The position numbers and the translations under genes were made by a program. Below, piece after piece: positions 13,831 to 28,490 of a DNA stretch of 64,000 bases. The DNA lies in assembly GCF_964355755.1 (NCBI RefSeq), contig NC_092680.1, forward strand, positions 10,581,001-10,645,000. The letters run 5' to 3'. Source of the DNA: Antedon mediterranea (lineage: Eukaryota > Echinodermata > Crinoidea > Comatulida > Antedonidae). The notes beneath the pieces are model-generated. The model made no database searches and was not told the DNA's origin. It saw nothing but the letters and a program-made list of their open reading frames with translations. Position 1 is the first letter of the stretch, and each line of letters begins with the position of its first letter.

Positions 13831-16800
13831 CTCTCTCTCGCGGATCTATCACTCTCTCTCTCTGATCTATCTCTCTCTCGCTGATCTATCCCTCTCTCGC
13901 TGATCTATCTCTCTCTCGCTGATCTATCCCTCTCTCCTCGATCTATCTCTCTCTCGCTGATCTATCCCTCTCTCGCTGATCTATTTCTCTCTCACTGATC
14001 TATCTGTGTCTTGCTGATCTATCTCTCTCTTGCTGATCTATCTGTGTCTCGCTGATCTATCTCTCTCTCGCTGATCTAACTCTCTCTCGCTGATCTATCT
14101 TTCTCGCTGATCTATCTCTATCTCGCTGATCTATCTCTATCTCGCAGATCTATCTCTTTCTCGCTGATCTATCTCTCTCTCGCTGATCTATCTCTCTCTC
14201 GCTGATCTATCTGTGTCTCGCTGATCTTTCTCTCTCTCTCGCTGATCTAACTCTCTTTCGCTGATCTATCTCTCTCTCGCTGATCTATCTGTGTCTCGCT
14301 GATCTATCTCTCTCTCACTGATCTATCTGTGTCTCGCTGATCTATCTCCCTCTCGCTGATCTATCTCTCTCTCGCTGATCTATCTCTCTCTCGCTGATCT
14401 ATCTGTGTCTCGCTGATATATCTCTCTCTCTCGCTGATCTATCTCTCTCTCGCTGATCCATCTCACTCGCTGATCTATCTCTCTCTCGCTCATCTATCTC
14501 TCTCTCGCTGATCTATCTCTCTGTCGCTGATCTATCTCTCTCTCTCTCGCTGATCTATATCTCTCTCGCTGATCTATCTCTCTCTCTCGCTGATCTATCT
14601 CTCTCTCGCTGATCTATATATCTCTCTGTCGCTGATCTATCTCTCTCTCGCTGACCTATCTCTCTCTCGCTGATCTATCTCTCTCTCGCTGATCTATCGC
14701 TCTCTCGCTGATCTATCTCTCTCTCTCGCTGATCTATCTCTCTCTCGCGGATCTATCTTTCTCTCTCTCTGATCTATCTCTCTCTCGCTGATCTATCCCT
14801 CTCTCGCTGATCTATCTCTCTCTCGCTGATCTATCCCTCTCTTGCTGATCTATCTCTCTCTCGCTGATCTATCCCTCTCTCGCTGATCTATCTCTCTCTC
14901 TCGCTGATCTATCTGTGTCTTGCTGATCTATCTCTCTCTCGCTGATCTATCTGTGTCTCGCTGATCTATCTCTCTCTCGCTGATCTAACTCTCTCTCGCT
15001 GATCTATCTCTCTCTCGCTGATCTATCTGTGTCTCTCTAATCTTTATCTCTCTCGCTGATATCCATCTCTATGTCGCTTATCTATCTCTCTCTCGCTTAT
15101 CTATCTCTATCTCGCTGATCTATCTCTCTCTCTCGCTGATCTATCTCTCTTTCGCTGATCTATCTCTCTGTCGCTGATCTATCTCTCTCTCGCTGATCTA
15201 TTTCTCTGTCGTTGATCTATCTCTCTCTCGCTGATCTGTCTCTCTGTCGCTGATCTATCTCTCTCTCGCTAATCTATCTCTCTGTCGCTGATCTATCTCT
15301 CTCTCGCTTATCTATCTCTTTCTCGCTGATCTATCTCTCTCTTGCTGATCTATCTCTCTCTTGCTGATCTATCTCTCTCTCTCGCTGATCTATCTCTCTC
15401 TCGCTGATCTATCTCTCTTTCTCGCTGATCTATCTCTCTCTCGCTGATCTATCTCTCTCTCGCTTATCTATCTCTCTCTCGCTGATATATCTCTCTCTCA
15501 CTGATCTATCTCTCTCTCGCTGATCTATCTCTCTCTCGCTGATCTATCTCTCTCTCTCTCGCTGATCTATCTGTGTCTCGCTGATCTATCTCTCTCTCTC
15601 GCTGATCTAACTCTCTTTCGCTGATCTATCTCTCTCTCGTTGATCTATCTGTGTCTCGCTGATCTATCTCTCTCTCGCTGATCTATCTGTGTCTCGCTGA
15701 TCTATCTCCCTCTCGCTGATCTATCTCTCTCTCGCTGATCTATCTCTCTCTCGCTGATCTATCTGTGTCTCGCTGATATATCTCTCTCTCTCTCGCTGAT
15801 CTATCTCTCTCTCGCTGATCTATCTCTCTCGCTGATCTATCTCTCTCTCGCTGATCTATCTCTATCTCGCTGATCTATCTCTCTCTCGCTGATCTATCTC
15901 TATCTCGCTGATCTATCTCTCTCTCGTTGATCTATCTCTCTCTCGCTGATCTATCTCTCTCTCGCTGATCTACCTCTCTCTCTCGCTGATCTATCTCTCT
16001 CGCTGATCTATCTCTCTCTCTCTCGCTGATCTATCTCTTTCTCGCTGATCTATCGCTCTCTCGCTGATCTATCTGTGTCTTGCTGATCTATCTCTCTCTC
16101 GCTGATCTATCTGTGTCTCGCTGATCTATCTCTCTCTCGCTGATCTGTCTCTCTGTCGCTGATCTATCTCTCTCTCGCTAATCTATCTCTCTGTCGCTGA
16201 TCTATCTCTCTCTCGCTTATCTATCTCTTTCTCGCTGATCTATCTCTCTCTTGCTGATCTATCTCTCTCTTGTTGATCTATCTCTCTCTCTCGCTGATCT
16301 ATCGCTCTCTCGCTGATCTATCTCTCTCTCTCGCTGATCTATCTCTCTCTCGCGGATCTATCTCTCTCTCTCGCTGATCTATCTCTCTCTCGCTGATCTA
16401 TCCCTCTCTCGCTGATCTATCTCTCTCTCGCTGATCTATCCCTCTCTTGCTGATCTATCTCTCTCTCGCTGATCTATCCCTCTCTCGCTGATCTATCTCT
16501 CTCTCTCGCTGATCTATCTGTGTCTTGCTGATCTATCTCTCTCTCGCTGATCTATCTGTGTCTCGCTGATCTATCTCTCTCTAGCTGATCTAACTCTCTC
16601 TCGCTGATCTATCTCTCTCTCGCTGATCTATCTGTGTCTCTCTAATCTATATCTCTCTCGCTGATATCCATCTCTCTGTCGCTTATCTATCTCTCTCTCG
16701 CTTATCTATCTCTATCTCGCTGATCTATCTCTCTCTCTCGCTGATCTATCTCTCTTTCGCTGATCTATCTCTCTGTCGCTGATCTATCTCTCTCTCGCTG

Positions 16801-17578
16801 ATCTATTTCTCTGTCGTTGATCTATCTCTCTCTCGCTGATCTGTCTCTCTGTCGCTGATCTATCTCTCTCTCGCTAATCTATCTCTCTGTCGCTGATCTA
16901 TCTCTCTCTCGCTTATCTATCTCTTTCTCGCTGATCTATCTCTCTCTTGCTGATCTATCTCTCTCTTGCTGATCTATCTCTCTCTCTCGCTGATCTATCT
17001 CTCTCTCGCTGATCTATCTCTCTTTCTCGCTGATCTATCTCTCTCTCGCTGATCTATCTCTCTCTCGCTTATCTATCTCTCTCTCGCTGATATATCTCTC
17101 TCTCACTGATCTATCTCTCTCTCGCTGATCTATCTCTCTCTCGCTGATCTATCTCTCTCTCTCTCGCTGATCTATCTGTTTCTCGCTGATCTATCTCTCT
17201 CTCTCGCTGATCTAACTCTCTTTCGCTGATCTATCTCTCTCTCGCTGATCTATCTGTGTCTCGCTGATCTATCTCTCTCTCGCTGATCTATCTGTGTCTC
17301 GCTGATCTATCTCCCTCTCGCTGATCTATCTCTCTCTCGCTGATCTATCTCTCTCTCGCTGATCTATCTGTGTCTCGCTGATATATCTCTCTCTCTCTCG
17401 CTGATCTATCTCTCTCTCGCTGATCTATCTCTCTCGCTGATCTATCTCTCTCTCGCTGATCTATCTCTATCTCGCTGATCTATCTCTCTCTCGCTGATCT
17501 ATCTCTATCTCACTGATCTATCTCTCTCTCGTTGATCTATCTCTCTCTCGCTGATCTATCTCTCTCTCGCTGATCTAC
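13831..17578 (+). repeat. 3,748-bp satellite tandem duplication, second copy
   Basis: Second head-to-tail copy of the 10083-13830 unit. All rare private variants that I checked in the first copy recur 3,748 bp later: ctATGtcg near 15070, cttgTTgatc near 16270, ctgTTTctcg near 17178, and ctctatctCACtgatc near 17510. I saw no clear difference between the copies at the places checked. Bounds are set by where the flanking variants stop matching and are good to a few tens of bases. Confidence 0.78.
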
Positions 17579-20500
17579 CTCTCTCTCTCGCTGATCTATC
17601 TCTCTCGCTGATCTATCTCTCTCTCTCTCGCTGATCTATCTCTTTCTCGCTGATCTATCTCTCTCTCGCTGATCTATCTCTCTCTCGCTGATATATCTCT
17701 CTCTCGCTGATCTATCTCTCTCTCGCTGATCTATCTCTCTCGCTGATCTATCGCTCTCTCGCTGATCTATCTCTCTCTCTCGCGGATCTATCTCTCTCTC
17801 TCTCTGATCTATCTCTCTCTCGCTGATCTATCCCTCTCTCGCTGATCTATCTCTCTCTCGCTGATCTATCCCTCTCTCCTCGATCTATCTCTCTCTCGCT
17901 GATCTATCTCTCTCTCGCTGATCTATCTCTCTCTCGCTGATCTATCTGTGTCTCGCTGATCTATCTCTCTCTCTCTCGCTGATCTAACTCTCTTTCGCTG
18001 ATCTATCTCTCTCTCTGATCTATCTGTGTCTCGCTGATCTATCTCTCTCTCGCTGATCTATCTGTGTCTCGCTGATCTATCTCCCTCTCGCTGATCTATC
18101 TCTCTCTCGCTGATCTATCTCTCTCTCGCTGATCTATCTGTGTCTCGCTGATATATCCCTCTCTCTCTCTCTCTCGCTGATCTATCTGTGTCTCGCTGAT
18201 ATATCCCTCTCTCTCTCTCTCTCGCTGATCTATCTCTCTCGCTGATCTATCTCTATGTCGCTGATCTATCTCTCTCTCGCTGATCTATCTCTCTGTCGCT
18301 GATCTATCTCTCTCTCGCTGATCTATATCTCTCTCGCTGATCTCTCTCTCTCTCGCTGATCTATCTCTCTCTCGCTGATCTATCTCTCTCTCGCTGATCT
18401 ATCTCTCTCTCGCTGATCTATCTCTCTCTCGCTGATCTATCTCTCTCTCTCTCTCGCTGATCTATCTCTCTCTCGCTGATCTATCTCTCTCTCTCGCTGA
18501 TCTATCTCTCTCTCGCTGATCTATCTCTCTCTCGCTGATCTATCTCTCTCTCGCTGATATATCTCTCTCTCGCTGATCTATCTCTCTCTCCCTGATCTAT
18601 CTCTCTCTCGCTGATCTATCGCTCTCTCGCTGATCTATCTCTCTCTCTCGCTGATCTATCTCTCTCTCGCGGATCTATCACTCTCTCTCTCTCTGATCTA
18701 TCTCTCTCTCGATGATCTATCCCTCTCTCGCTGATCTATCTCTCTCTCGCTGATCAATCCCTCTCTCCTCGATCTATCTCTCTCTCGCTGATCTATCCCT
18801 CTCTCGCTGATCTATCTCTCTCTCGCTGATCTATCTGTGTCTTGCTGATCTATCTCTCTCTTGCTGATCTATCTGTGTCTCGCTGATCTATCTCTCTCTC
18901 GCTGATCTAACTCTCTCTCGCTGATCTATCTCTCTCGCTGATCTATCTCTATCTCGCTGATCTATCTCTCTCTCGCTGATCTATCTGTGTCTCGCTGATC
19001 TATCTCTCTATCACTGATCTATCTGTGTCTCGCTGATCTATCTCCCTCTCGCTGATCTATCTCTCTCTCGCTGATCTATCTCTCTCTCGCTGATCTATCT
19101 GTGTCTCGCTGATATATATCTCTCTCTCTCGCTGATCTATCTCTCTCTCGCTGATCCATCTCTCTCGCTGATCTATCTCTCTCTCACTCATCTATCTCTC
19201 TGTCGCTGATCTATCTCTCTGTCGCTGATCTATCTCTCTCTCTCGCTGATCTATATCTCTCTCGCTGATCTATCTCTCTCTCTCGCTGATCTATCTCTCT
19301 CTCGCTGATCTATCTATCTCTCTGTCGCTGATCTATCTCTCTCTCGCTGATCTATCTCTCTGTCGTTGATCTATCTCTCTCTCGCTCATCTATCTCTCTC
19401 TCGCTGATCTATCTCTCTCTCGCTGATCTATCCCTCTCTCCTCGATCTATCTCTCTCTCGCTGATCTATCTCTCTCTCTCGCTGATCTATCTGTGTCTCG
19501 CTGATCTATCTCTCTCTCTCTCTCGCTGATCTAACTCTCTTTCGCTGATCTATCTCTCTCTCTCTGATCTATCTGTGTCTCGCTGATCTATCTCTCTCTC
19601 GCGTATCTATCTGTGTCTCGCTGATCTATCTCCCTCTCGCTGATCTATCTCTCTCTCGCTGATCTATCTCTCTCTCGCTGATCTATCTGTGTCTCGCTGA
19701 TATATCCCTCTCTCTCTCTCTCTCTCGCTGATCTATCTCTCTCGCTGATCTATCTCTCTCGCTGATCTATATCTCTGTCGCTGATCTATCTCTCTCTCGC
19801 TGATCTATCTCTCTGTCGCTGATCTATCTCTCTCTCGCTGATCTATATCTCTCTCGCTGATCTCTCTCTCTCTCGCTGATCTATCTCTCTCTCGCTGATC
19901 TATCTCTCTCTCGCTGATCTATCTCTCTCTCGCTGATCTATCTCTCTCTCGCTGATCTATCTCTCTCTCTCTCTCTCTCTCGCTGATCTATCTCTCTCTC
20001 GCTGATCTATCTCTCTCTCTCGCTGATCTATCTCTCTCTCGCTGATCTATCTCTCTCTCGCTGATCTATCTCTCTCTCGCTGATATATCTCTCTCTCGCT
20101 GATCTATCTCTCTCTCGCTGATCTATCTCTCTAACGCTGATCTATCGCTCTCTCGCTGATCTATCTCTCTCTCTCGCTGATCTATCTCTCTCTCGCGGAT
20201 CTATCACTCTCTCTCTCTGATCTATCTCTCTCTCGCTGATCTATCCCTCTCTCGCTGATCTATCTCTCTCTCGCTGATCTATCCCTCTCTCCTCGATCTA
20301 TCTCTCTCTCGCTGATCTATCCCTCTCTCGCTGATCTATCTCTCTCTCACTGATCTATCTGTGTCTTGCTGATCTATCTCTCTCTTGCTGATCTATCTGT
20401 GTCTCGCTGATCTATCTCTCTCTCGCTGATCTAACTCTCTCTCGCTGATCTATCTTTCTCGCTGATCTATCTCTATCTCGCTGATCTATCTCTATCTCGC

Positions 20501-21549
20501 AGATCTATCTCTTTCTCGCTGATCTATCTCTCTCTCGCTGATCTATCTCTCTCTCGCTGATCTATCTGTGTCTCGCTGATCTTTCTCTCTCTCTCGCTGA
20601 TCTAACTCTCTTTCGCTGATCTATCTCTCTCTCGCTGATCTATCTGTGTCTCGCTGATCTATCTCTCTCTCACTGATCTATCTGTGTCTCGCTGATCTAT
20701 CTCCCTCTCGCTGATCTATCTCTCTCTCGCTGATCTATCTCTCTCTCGCTGATCTATCTGTGTCTCGCTGATATATCTCTCTCTCTCTCGCTGATCTATC
20801 TCTCTCTCGCTGATCCATCTCTCTCGCTGATCTATCTCTCTCTCGCTCATCTATCTCTCTCTCGCTCATCTATCTCTCTGTCGCTGATCTATCTCTCTCT
20901 CTCGCTGATCTATATCTCTCTCGCTGATCTATCTCTCTCTCTCGCTGATCTATCTCTCTCTCGCTGATCTATATATCTCTCTGTCGCTGATCTATCTCTC
21001 TCTCGCTGACCTATCTCTCTCTCGCTGATCTATCTCTCTCTCGCTGATCTATCGCTCTCTCGCTGATCTATCTCTCTCTCTCGCTGATCTATCTCTCTCT
21101 CGCGGATCTATCTCTCTCTCTCTCTGATCTATCTCTCTCTCGCTGATCTATCCCTCTCTCGCTGATCTATCTCTCTCTCGCTGATCTATCCCTCTCTTGC
21201 TGATCTATCTCTCTCTCGCTGATCTATCCCTCTCTCGCTGATCTATCTCTCTCTCTCGCTGATCTATCTGTGTCTTGCTGATCTATCTCTCTCTCGCTGA
21301 TCTATCTGTGTCTCGCTGATCTATCTCTCTCTCGCTGATCTAACTCTCTCTCGCTGATCTATCTCTCTCTCGCTGATCTATCTGTGTCTCTCTAATCTTT
21401 ATCTCTCTCGCTGATATCCATCTCTCTGTCGCTTATCTATCTCTCTCTCGCTTATCTATCTCTATCTCGCTGATCTATCTCTCTCTCTCGCTGATCTATC
21501 TCTCTTTCGCTGATCTATCTCTCTGTCGCTGATCTATCTCTCTCTCGCT

Positions 21550-24500
21550 GATCTATTTCTCTGTCGTTGATCTATCTCTCTCTCGCTGATCTGTCTCTCT
21601 GTCGCTGATCTATCTCTCTCTCCCTAATCTATCTCTCTGTCGCTGATCTATCTCTCTCTCGCTTATCTATCTCTTTCTCGCTGATCTATCTCTCTCTTGC
21701 TGATCTATCTCTCTCTTGCTGATCTATCTCTCTCTCTCGCTGATCTATCTCTCTCTCGCTGATCTATCTCTCTTTCTCGCTGATCTATCTCTCTCTCGCT
21801 GATCTATCTCTCTCTCGCTTATCTATCTCTCTCTCACTGATATATCTCTCTCTCACTGATCTATCTCTCTCTCGCTGATCTATCTCTCTCTCGCTGATCT
21901 ATCTCTCTCTCTCTCGCTGATCTATCTGTGTCTCGCTGATCTATCTCTCTCTCTCGCTGATCTAACTCTCTTTCGCTGATCTATCTCTCTCTCGTTGATC
22001 TATCTGTGTCTCGCTGATCTATCTCTCTCTCGCTGATCTATCTGTGTCTCGCTGATCTATCTCCCTCTCGCTGATCTATCTCTCTCTCGCTGATCTATCT
22101 CTCTCTCGCTGATCTATCTGTGTCTCGCTGATATATCTCTCTCTCTCTCGCTGATCTATCTCTCTCTCGCTGATCTATCTCTCTCGCTGATCTATCTCTC
22201 TCTCGCTGATCTATCTCTATCTCGCTGATCTATCTCTCTCTCGCTGATCTATCTCTATCTCGCTGATCTATCTCTCTCTCGTTGATCTATCTCTCTCTCG
22301 CTGATCTATCTCTCTCTCGCTGATCTACCTCTCTCTCTCGCTGATCTATCTCTCTCGCTGATCTATCTCTCTCTCTCTCACTGATCTATCTCTTTCTCGC
22401 TGATCTATCTCTCTCTCGCTGATCTATCTCTCTCTCGCTGATATATCTCTCTCTCGCTGATCTATCTCTCTCTCGCTGATCTATCTCTCTCGCTGATCTA
22501 TCGCTCTCTCGCTGATCTATCTCTCTCTCTCGCTGATCTATCTCTCTCTCGCGGATCTATCTCTCTCTCTCTCTGATCTATCTCTCTCTCGCTGATCTAT
22601 CCCTCTCTCGCTGATCTATCTCTCTCTCGCTGATCTATCCCTCTCTCCTCGATCTATCTCTCTCTCGCTGATCTATCTCTCTCGCTCTCGCTGATCTATC
22701 TCTCTCTCGCTGATCTATCTGTGTCTCGCTGATCTATCTCTCTCTCTCTCGCTGATCTAACTCTCTTTCGCTGATCTATCTCTCTCTCTGATCTATCTGT
22801 GTCTCGCTGATCTATCTCTCTCTCGCTGATCTATCTGTGTCTCGCTGATCTATCTCCCTCTCGCTGATCTATCTCTCTCTCGCTGATCTATCTCTTTCTC
22901 GCTGATCTATCTGTGTCTCGCTGATATATCCCTCTCTCTCTCTCTCTCGCTGATCTATCTCTCTCGCTGATCTATCTCTCTGTCGCTGATCTATCTCTCT
23001 CTCGCTGATCTATCTCTCTCTCGCTGATCTATCTCTCTCTCGCTGATCTATATCTCTCTCGCTGATCTCTCTCTCTCTCGCTGATCTATCTCTCTCTCGC
23101 TGATCTATCTTTCTCTCGCTGATCTATCTCTCTCTCGCTGATCTATCTCTCTCTCGCTGATCTATCTCTCTCTCTCTCTCTCTCTCGCTGATCTATCTCT
23201 CTCTCGCTGATCTATCTCTCTCTCTCGCTGATCTATCTTTCTCTCGCTGATCTATCTCTCTCTCGCTGATCTATCTCTCTCTCGCTTATATATATCTCTC
23301 TCTCGCTGATCTATCTCTCTCTCGCTGATCTATCTCTCTCTCGCTGATCTATCTCTCTCTCTCGCTGATCTATCTCTCTCTCTCGCTGATCTATCTCTCT
23401 CTCGCGGATCTATCACTCTCTCTCTCTCTCTGATCTATCTCTCTCTCACTGATCTATCCCTCTCTCGCTGATCTATCTCTCTCTCGCTGATCTATCCCTC
23501 TCTCCTCGATCTATTTCTCTCTCGCTGATCTATCCCTCTCTCGCTGATCTATCTCTCTCTCGCTGATCTATCTGTGTCTTGCTGATCTATCTCTCTCTTG
23601 CTGATCTATCTGTGTCTCGCTGATCTATCTCTCTCTCGCTGATCTAACTCTCTCTCGCTGATCTATCTCTCTCGCTGATCTATCTCTATCTCGCTGATCT
23701 ATCTCTATCTCGCTGATCTATCTCTTTCTCGCTGATCTATCTCTCTCTCGCTGATCTATTTCTCTGTCGTTGATCTATCTCTCTCTCGCTGATCTGTCTC
23801 TCTGTCGCTGATCTATCTCTCTCTCCCTAATCTATCTCTCTGTCGCTGATCTATCTCTCTCTCGCTTATCTATCTCTTTCTCGCTGATCTATCTCTCTCT
23901 TGCTGATCTATCTCTCTCTTGCTGATCTATCTCTCTCTCTCGCTGATCTATCTCTCTCTCGCTGATCTATCTCTCTTTCTCGCTGATCTATCTCTCTCTC
24001 GCTGATCTATCTCTCTCTCGCTTATCTATCTCTCTCTCACTGATATATCTCTCTCTCACTGATCTATCTCTCTCTCGCTGATCTATCTCTCTCTCGCTGA
24101 TCTATCTCTCTCTCTCTCGCTGATCTATCTGTGTCTCGCTGATCTATCTCTCTCTCTCGCTGATCTAACTCTCTTTCGCTGATCTATCTCTCTCTCGTTG
24201 ATCTATCTGTGTCTCGCTGATCTATCTCTCTCTCGCTGATCTATCTGTGTCTCGCTGATCTATCTCCCTCTCGCTGATCTATCTCTCTCTCGCTGATCTA
24301 TCTCTCTCTCGCTGATCTATCTGTGTCTCGCTGATATATCTCTCTCTCTCTCGCTGATCTATCTCTCTCTCGCTGATCTATCTCTCTCGCTGATCTATCT
24401 CTCTCTCGCTGATCTATCTCTATCTCGCTGATCTATCTCTCTCTCGCTGATCTATCTCTATCTCGCTGATCTATCTCTCTCTCGTTGATCTATCTCTCTC

Positions 24501-25915
24501 TCGCTGATCTATCTCTCTCTCGCTGATCTACCTCTCTCTCTCGCTGATCTATCTCTCTCGCTGATCTATCTCTCTCTCTCTCACTGATCTATCTCTTTCT
24601 CGCTGATCTATCTCTCTCTCGCTGATCTATCTCTCTCTCGCTGATATATCTCTCTCTCGCTGATCTATCTCTCTCTCGCTGATCTATCTCTCTCGCTGAT
24701 CTATCGCTCTCTCGCTGATCTATCTCTCTCTCTCTCTGATCTATCTCTCTCTCGCTGATCTATCCCTCTCTCGCTGATCTATCTCTCTCTCGCTGATCTA
24801 TCCCTCTCTCCTCGATCTATCTCTCTCTCGCTGATCTATCTCTCTCGCTCTCGCTGATCTATCTCTCTCTCGCTGATCTATCTGTGTCTCGCTGATCTAT
24901 CTCTCTCTCTCTCGCTGATCTAACTCTCTTTCGCTGATCTATCTCTCTCTCTGATCTATCTGTGTCTCGCTGATCTATCTCTCTCTCGCTGATCTATCTG
25001 TGTCTCGCTGATCTATCTCCCTCTCGCTGATCTATCTCTCTCTCGCTGATCTATCTCTTTCTCGCTGATCTATCTGTGTCTCGCTGATATATCCCTCTCT
25101 CTCTCTCTCTCGCTGATCTATCTCTCTCGCTGATCTATCTCTCTGTCGCTGATCTATCTCTCTCTCGCTGATCTATCTCTCTCTCGCTGATCTATCTCTC
25201 TCTCGCTGATCTATATCTCTCTCGCTGATCTCTCTCTCTCTCGCTGATCTATCTCTCTCTCGCTGATCTATCTTTCTCTCGCTGATCTATCTCTCTCTCG
25301 CTGATCTATCTCTCTCTCGCTGATCTATCTCTCTCTCTCTCTCTCTCGCTGATCTATCTCTCTCTCGCTGATCTATCTCTCTCTCTCGCTGATCTATCTC
25401 TCTCTCGCTGATCTATCTCTCTCTCGCTGATCTATCTCTCTCTCGCTTATATATATCTCTCTCTCGCTGATCTATCTCTCTCTCGCTGATCTATCTCTCT
25501 CTCGCTGATCTATCTCTCTCTCTCGCTGATCTATCTCTCTCTCTCGCTGATCTATCTCTCTCTCGCGGATCTATCACTCTCTCTCTCTCTCTGATCTATC
25601 TCTCTCTCGCTGATCTATCCCTCTCTCGCTGATCTATCTCTCTCTCGCTGATCTATCCCTCTCTCCTCGATCTATTTCTCTCTCGCTGATCTATCCCTCT
25701 CTCGCTGATCTATCTCTCTCTCGCTGATCTATCTGTGTCTTGCTGATCTATCTCTCTCTTGCTGATCTATCTGTGTCTCGCTGATCTATCTCTCTCTCGC
25801 TGATCTAACTCTCTCTCGCTGATCTATCTCTCTCGCTGATCTATCTCTATCTCGCTGATCTATCTCTATCTCGCTGATCTATCTCTTTCTCGCTGATCTA
25901 TCTCTCTCTCGCTGA
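21550..25915 (+). repeat. About 2.2-kb satellite tandem duplication (two copies)
   Basis: The rare word ccctaa occurs at 21622 and 23825 (2,203 bp apart). The word ctcgctctcg occurs at 22681 and 24844 (2,163 bp apart), and gcttatatatatc at 23284 and 25445 (2,161 bp apart). The step from 2,203 to about 2,162 fits one deletion of about 40 bp, two monomers, in the second copy near 24725. The copies are roughly 21550-23752 and 23753-25915. Confidence 0.75.
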
Positions 25916-26384
25916 TCTATCTCTCTCTCGCTGATCTATCTGTGTCTCGCTGATCTTTCTCTCTCTCTCGCTGATCTAACTCTCTTTTGCTGATCTATCT
26001 CTCTCTCACTGATCTATCTGTGTCTCGCTGATCTATCTCTCTCTCAATGATCTATCTGTGTCTCGCTGATCTATCTCCCTCTCGCTGATCTATCTCTCTC
26101 TCGCTGATCTATCTCTCTCTCGCTGATCTATCTGTGTCTCGCTGATATATCTCTCTCTCTCTCGCTGATCTATCTCTCTCTCGCTGATCCATCTCTCTCG
26201 CTGATCTATCTCTCTCTCACTCATCTATCTCTCTCTCTCTCTGTCGCTGATCTATCTCTCTGTCGCTGATCTATCTCTCTCTCTCGCTGATCTATATCTC
26301 TCTCGCTGATCTATCTCTCTCTCTCGCTGATCTATCTCTCTCTCGCTGATCTATCTATCTCTCTGTCGCTGATCTATCTCTCTC

Positions 26385-28490
26385 TCTCTGATCTATCTCT
26401 CTGTCGTTGATCTATCTCTCTCTCGCTCATCTATCTCTCTCTCGCTGATCTATCTCTCTCTCGCTGATCTATCCCTCTCTCCTCGATCTATCTCTCTCTC
26501 GCTGATCTATCTCTCTCTCGCTGATCTATCTGTGTCTCGCTGATCTATCTCTCTCTCTCTCGCTGATCTAACTCTCTTTCGCTGATCTATCTCTCTCTCT
26601 CTGATCTATCTGTGTCTCGCTGATCTATCTCTCTCTCGCTGATCTATCTGTGTCTCGCTGATCTATCTCCCTCTCGCTGATCTATCTCTCTCTCGCTGAT
26701 CTATCTCTCTCTCGCTGATCTATCTGTGTCTCGCTGATATATCCCTCTCTCTCTCTCTCGCTGATCTATCTCTCTCGCTGATCTATCTCTCTCGCTGATC
26801 TATCTCTCTGTCGCTGTTCTATCTCTCTCTCGCTGATCTATCTCTCTGTCGCTGATCTATCTCTCTCTCGCTGATCTATATCTCTCTCGCTGATCTCTCT
26901 CTCTCTCGCTGATCTATCTCTCTCTCGCTGATCTATCTCTCTCTCGCTGATCTATCTCTCTCTCGCTGATCTATCTCTCTCTCGCTGATCTATCTCTCTC
27001 TCTCTCTCGCTGATCTATCTCTCTCTCGCTGATCTATCTCTCTCTCTCGCTGATCTATCTCTCTCTCGCTGATCTATCTCTCTCTCGCTGATCTATCTCT
27101 CTCTCGCTGATATATCTCTCTCTCGCTGATCTATCTCTCTCTCGCTGATCTATCTCTCTAACGCTGATCTATCGCTCTCTCGCTGATCTATCTCTCTCTC
27201 TCGCTGATCTATCTCTCTCTCGCGGATCTATCACTCTCTCTCTCTCTGATCTATCTCTCTCTCGCTGATCTATCCCTCTCTCGCTGATCTATCTCTCTCT
27301 CGCTGATCTATCCCTCTCTCCTCGATCTATCTCTCTCTCGCTGATCTATCCCTCTCTCGCTGATCTATCTCTCTCTCGCTGATCTATCTGTGTCTTGCTG
27401 ATCTATCTCTCTCTCGCTGATCTATCTGTGTCTTGCTGATCTATCTCTCTCTCTCTGATCTATCTCTCTGTCGTTGATCTATCTCTCTCTCGCTCATCTA
27501 TCTCTCTCTCGCTGATCTATCTCTCTCTCGCTGATCTATCCCTCTCTCCTCGATCTATCTCTCTCTCGCTGATCTATCTCTCTCTCGCTGATCTATCTGT
27601 GTCTCGCTGATCTATCTCTCTCTCTCTCGCTGATCTAACTCTCTTTCGCTGATCTATCTCTCTCTCTCTGATCTATCTGTGTCTCGCTGATCTATCTCTC
27701 TCTCGCTGATCTATCTGTGTCTCGCTGATCTATCTCCCTCTCGCTGATCTATCTCTCTCTCGCTGATCTATCTCTCTCTCGCTGATCTATCTGTGTCTCG
27801 CTGATATATCCCTCTCTCTCTCTCTCGCTGATCTATCTCTCTCGCTGATCTATCTCTCTCGCTGATCTATCTCTCTGTCGCTGTTCTATCTCTCTCTCGC
27901 TGATCTATCTCTCTGTCGCTGATCTATCTCTCTCTCGCTGATCTATATCTCTCTCGCTGATCTCTCTCTCTCTCGCTGATCTATCTCTCTCTCGCTGATC
28001 TATCTCTCTCTCGCTGATCTATCTCTCTCTCGCTGATCTATCTCTCTCTCGCTGATCTATCTCTCTCTCTCTCTCGCTGATCTATCTCTCTCTCGCTGAT
28101 CTATCTCTCTCTCTCGCTGATCTATCTCTCTCTCGCTGATCTATCTCTCTCTCGCTGATCTATCTCTCTCTCGCTGATATATCTCTCTCTCGCTGATCTA
28201 TCTCTCTCTCGCTGATCTATCTCTCTAACGCTGATCTATCGCTCTCTCGCTGATCTATCTCTCTCTCTCGCTGATCTATCTCTCTCTCGCGGATCTATCA
28301 CTCTCTCTCTCTCTGATCTATCTCTCTCTCGCTGATCTATCCCTCTCTCGCTGATCTATCTCTCTCTCGCTGATCTATCCCTCTCTCCTCGATCTATCTC
28401 TCTCTCGCTGATCTATCCCTCTCTCGCTGATCTATCTCTCTCTCGCTGATCTATCTGTGTCTTGCTGATCTATCTCTCTCTTGCTGATCT
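26385..28490 (+). repeat. 1,067-bp satellite tandem duplication (two copies)
   Basis: The rare word ctgttc occurs at 26814 and 27881, and gtcgttg after a tctctctctgatc variant occurs at 26403 and 27470; both pairs are 1,067 bp apart. The copies are head to tail, about 26385-27451 and 27452-28490. The ctgttc variant was not noticed elsewhere in the window, which marks this as a local and recent event. Confidence 0.75.
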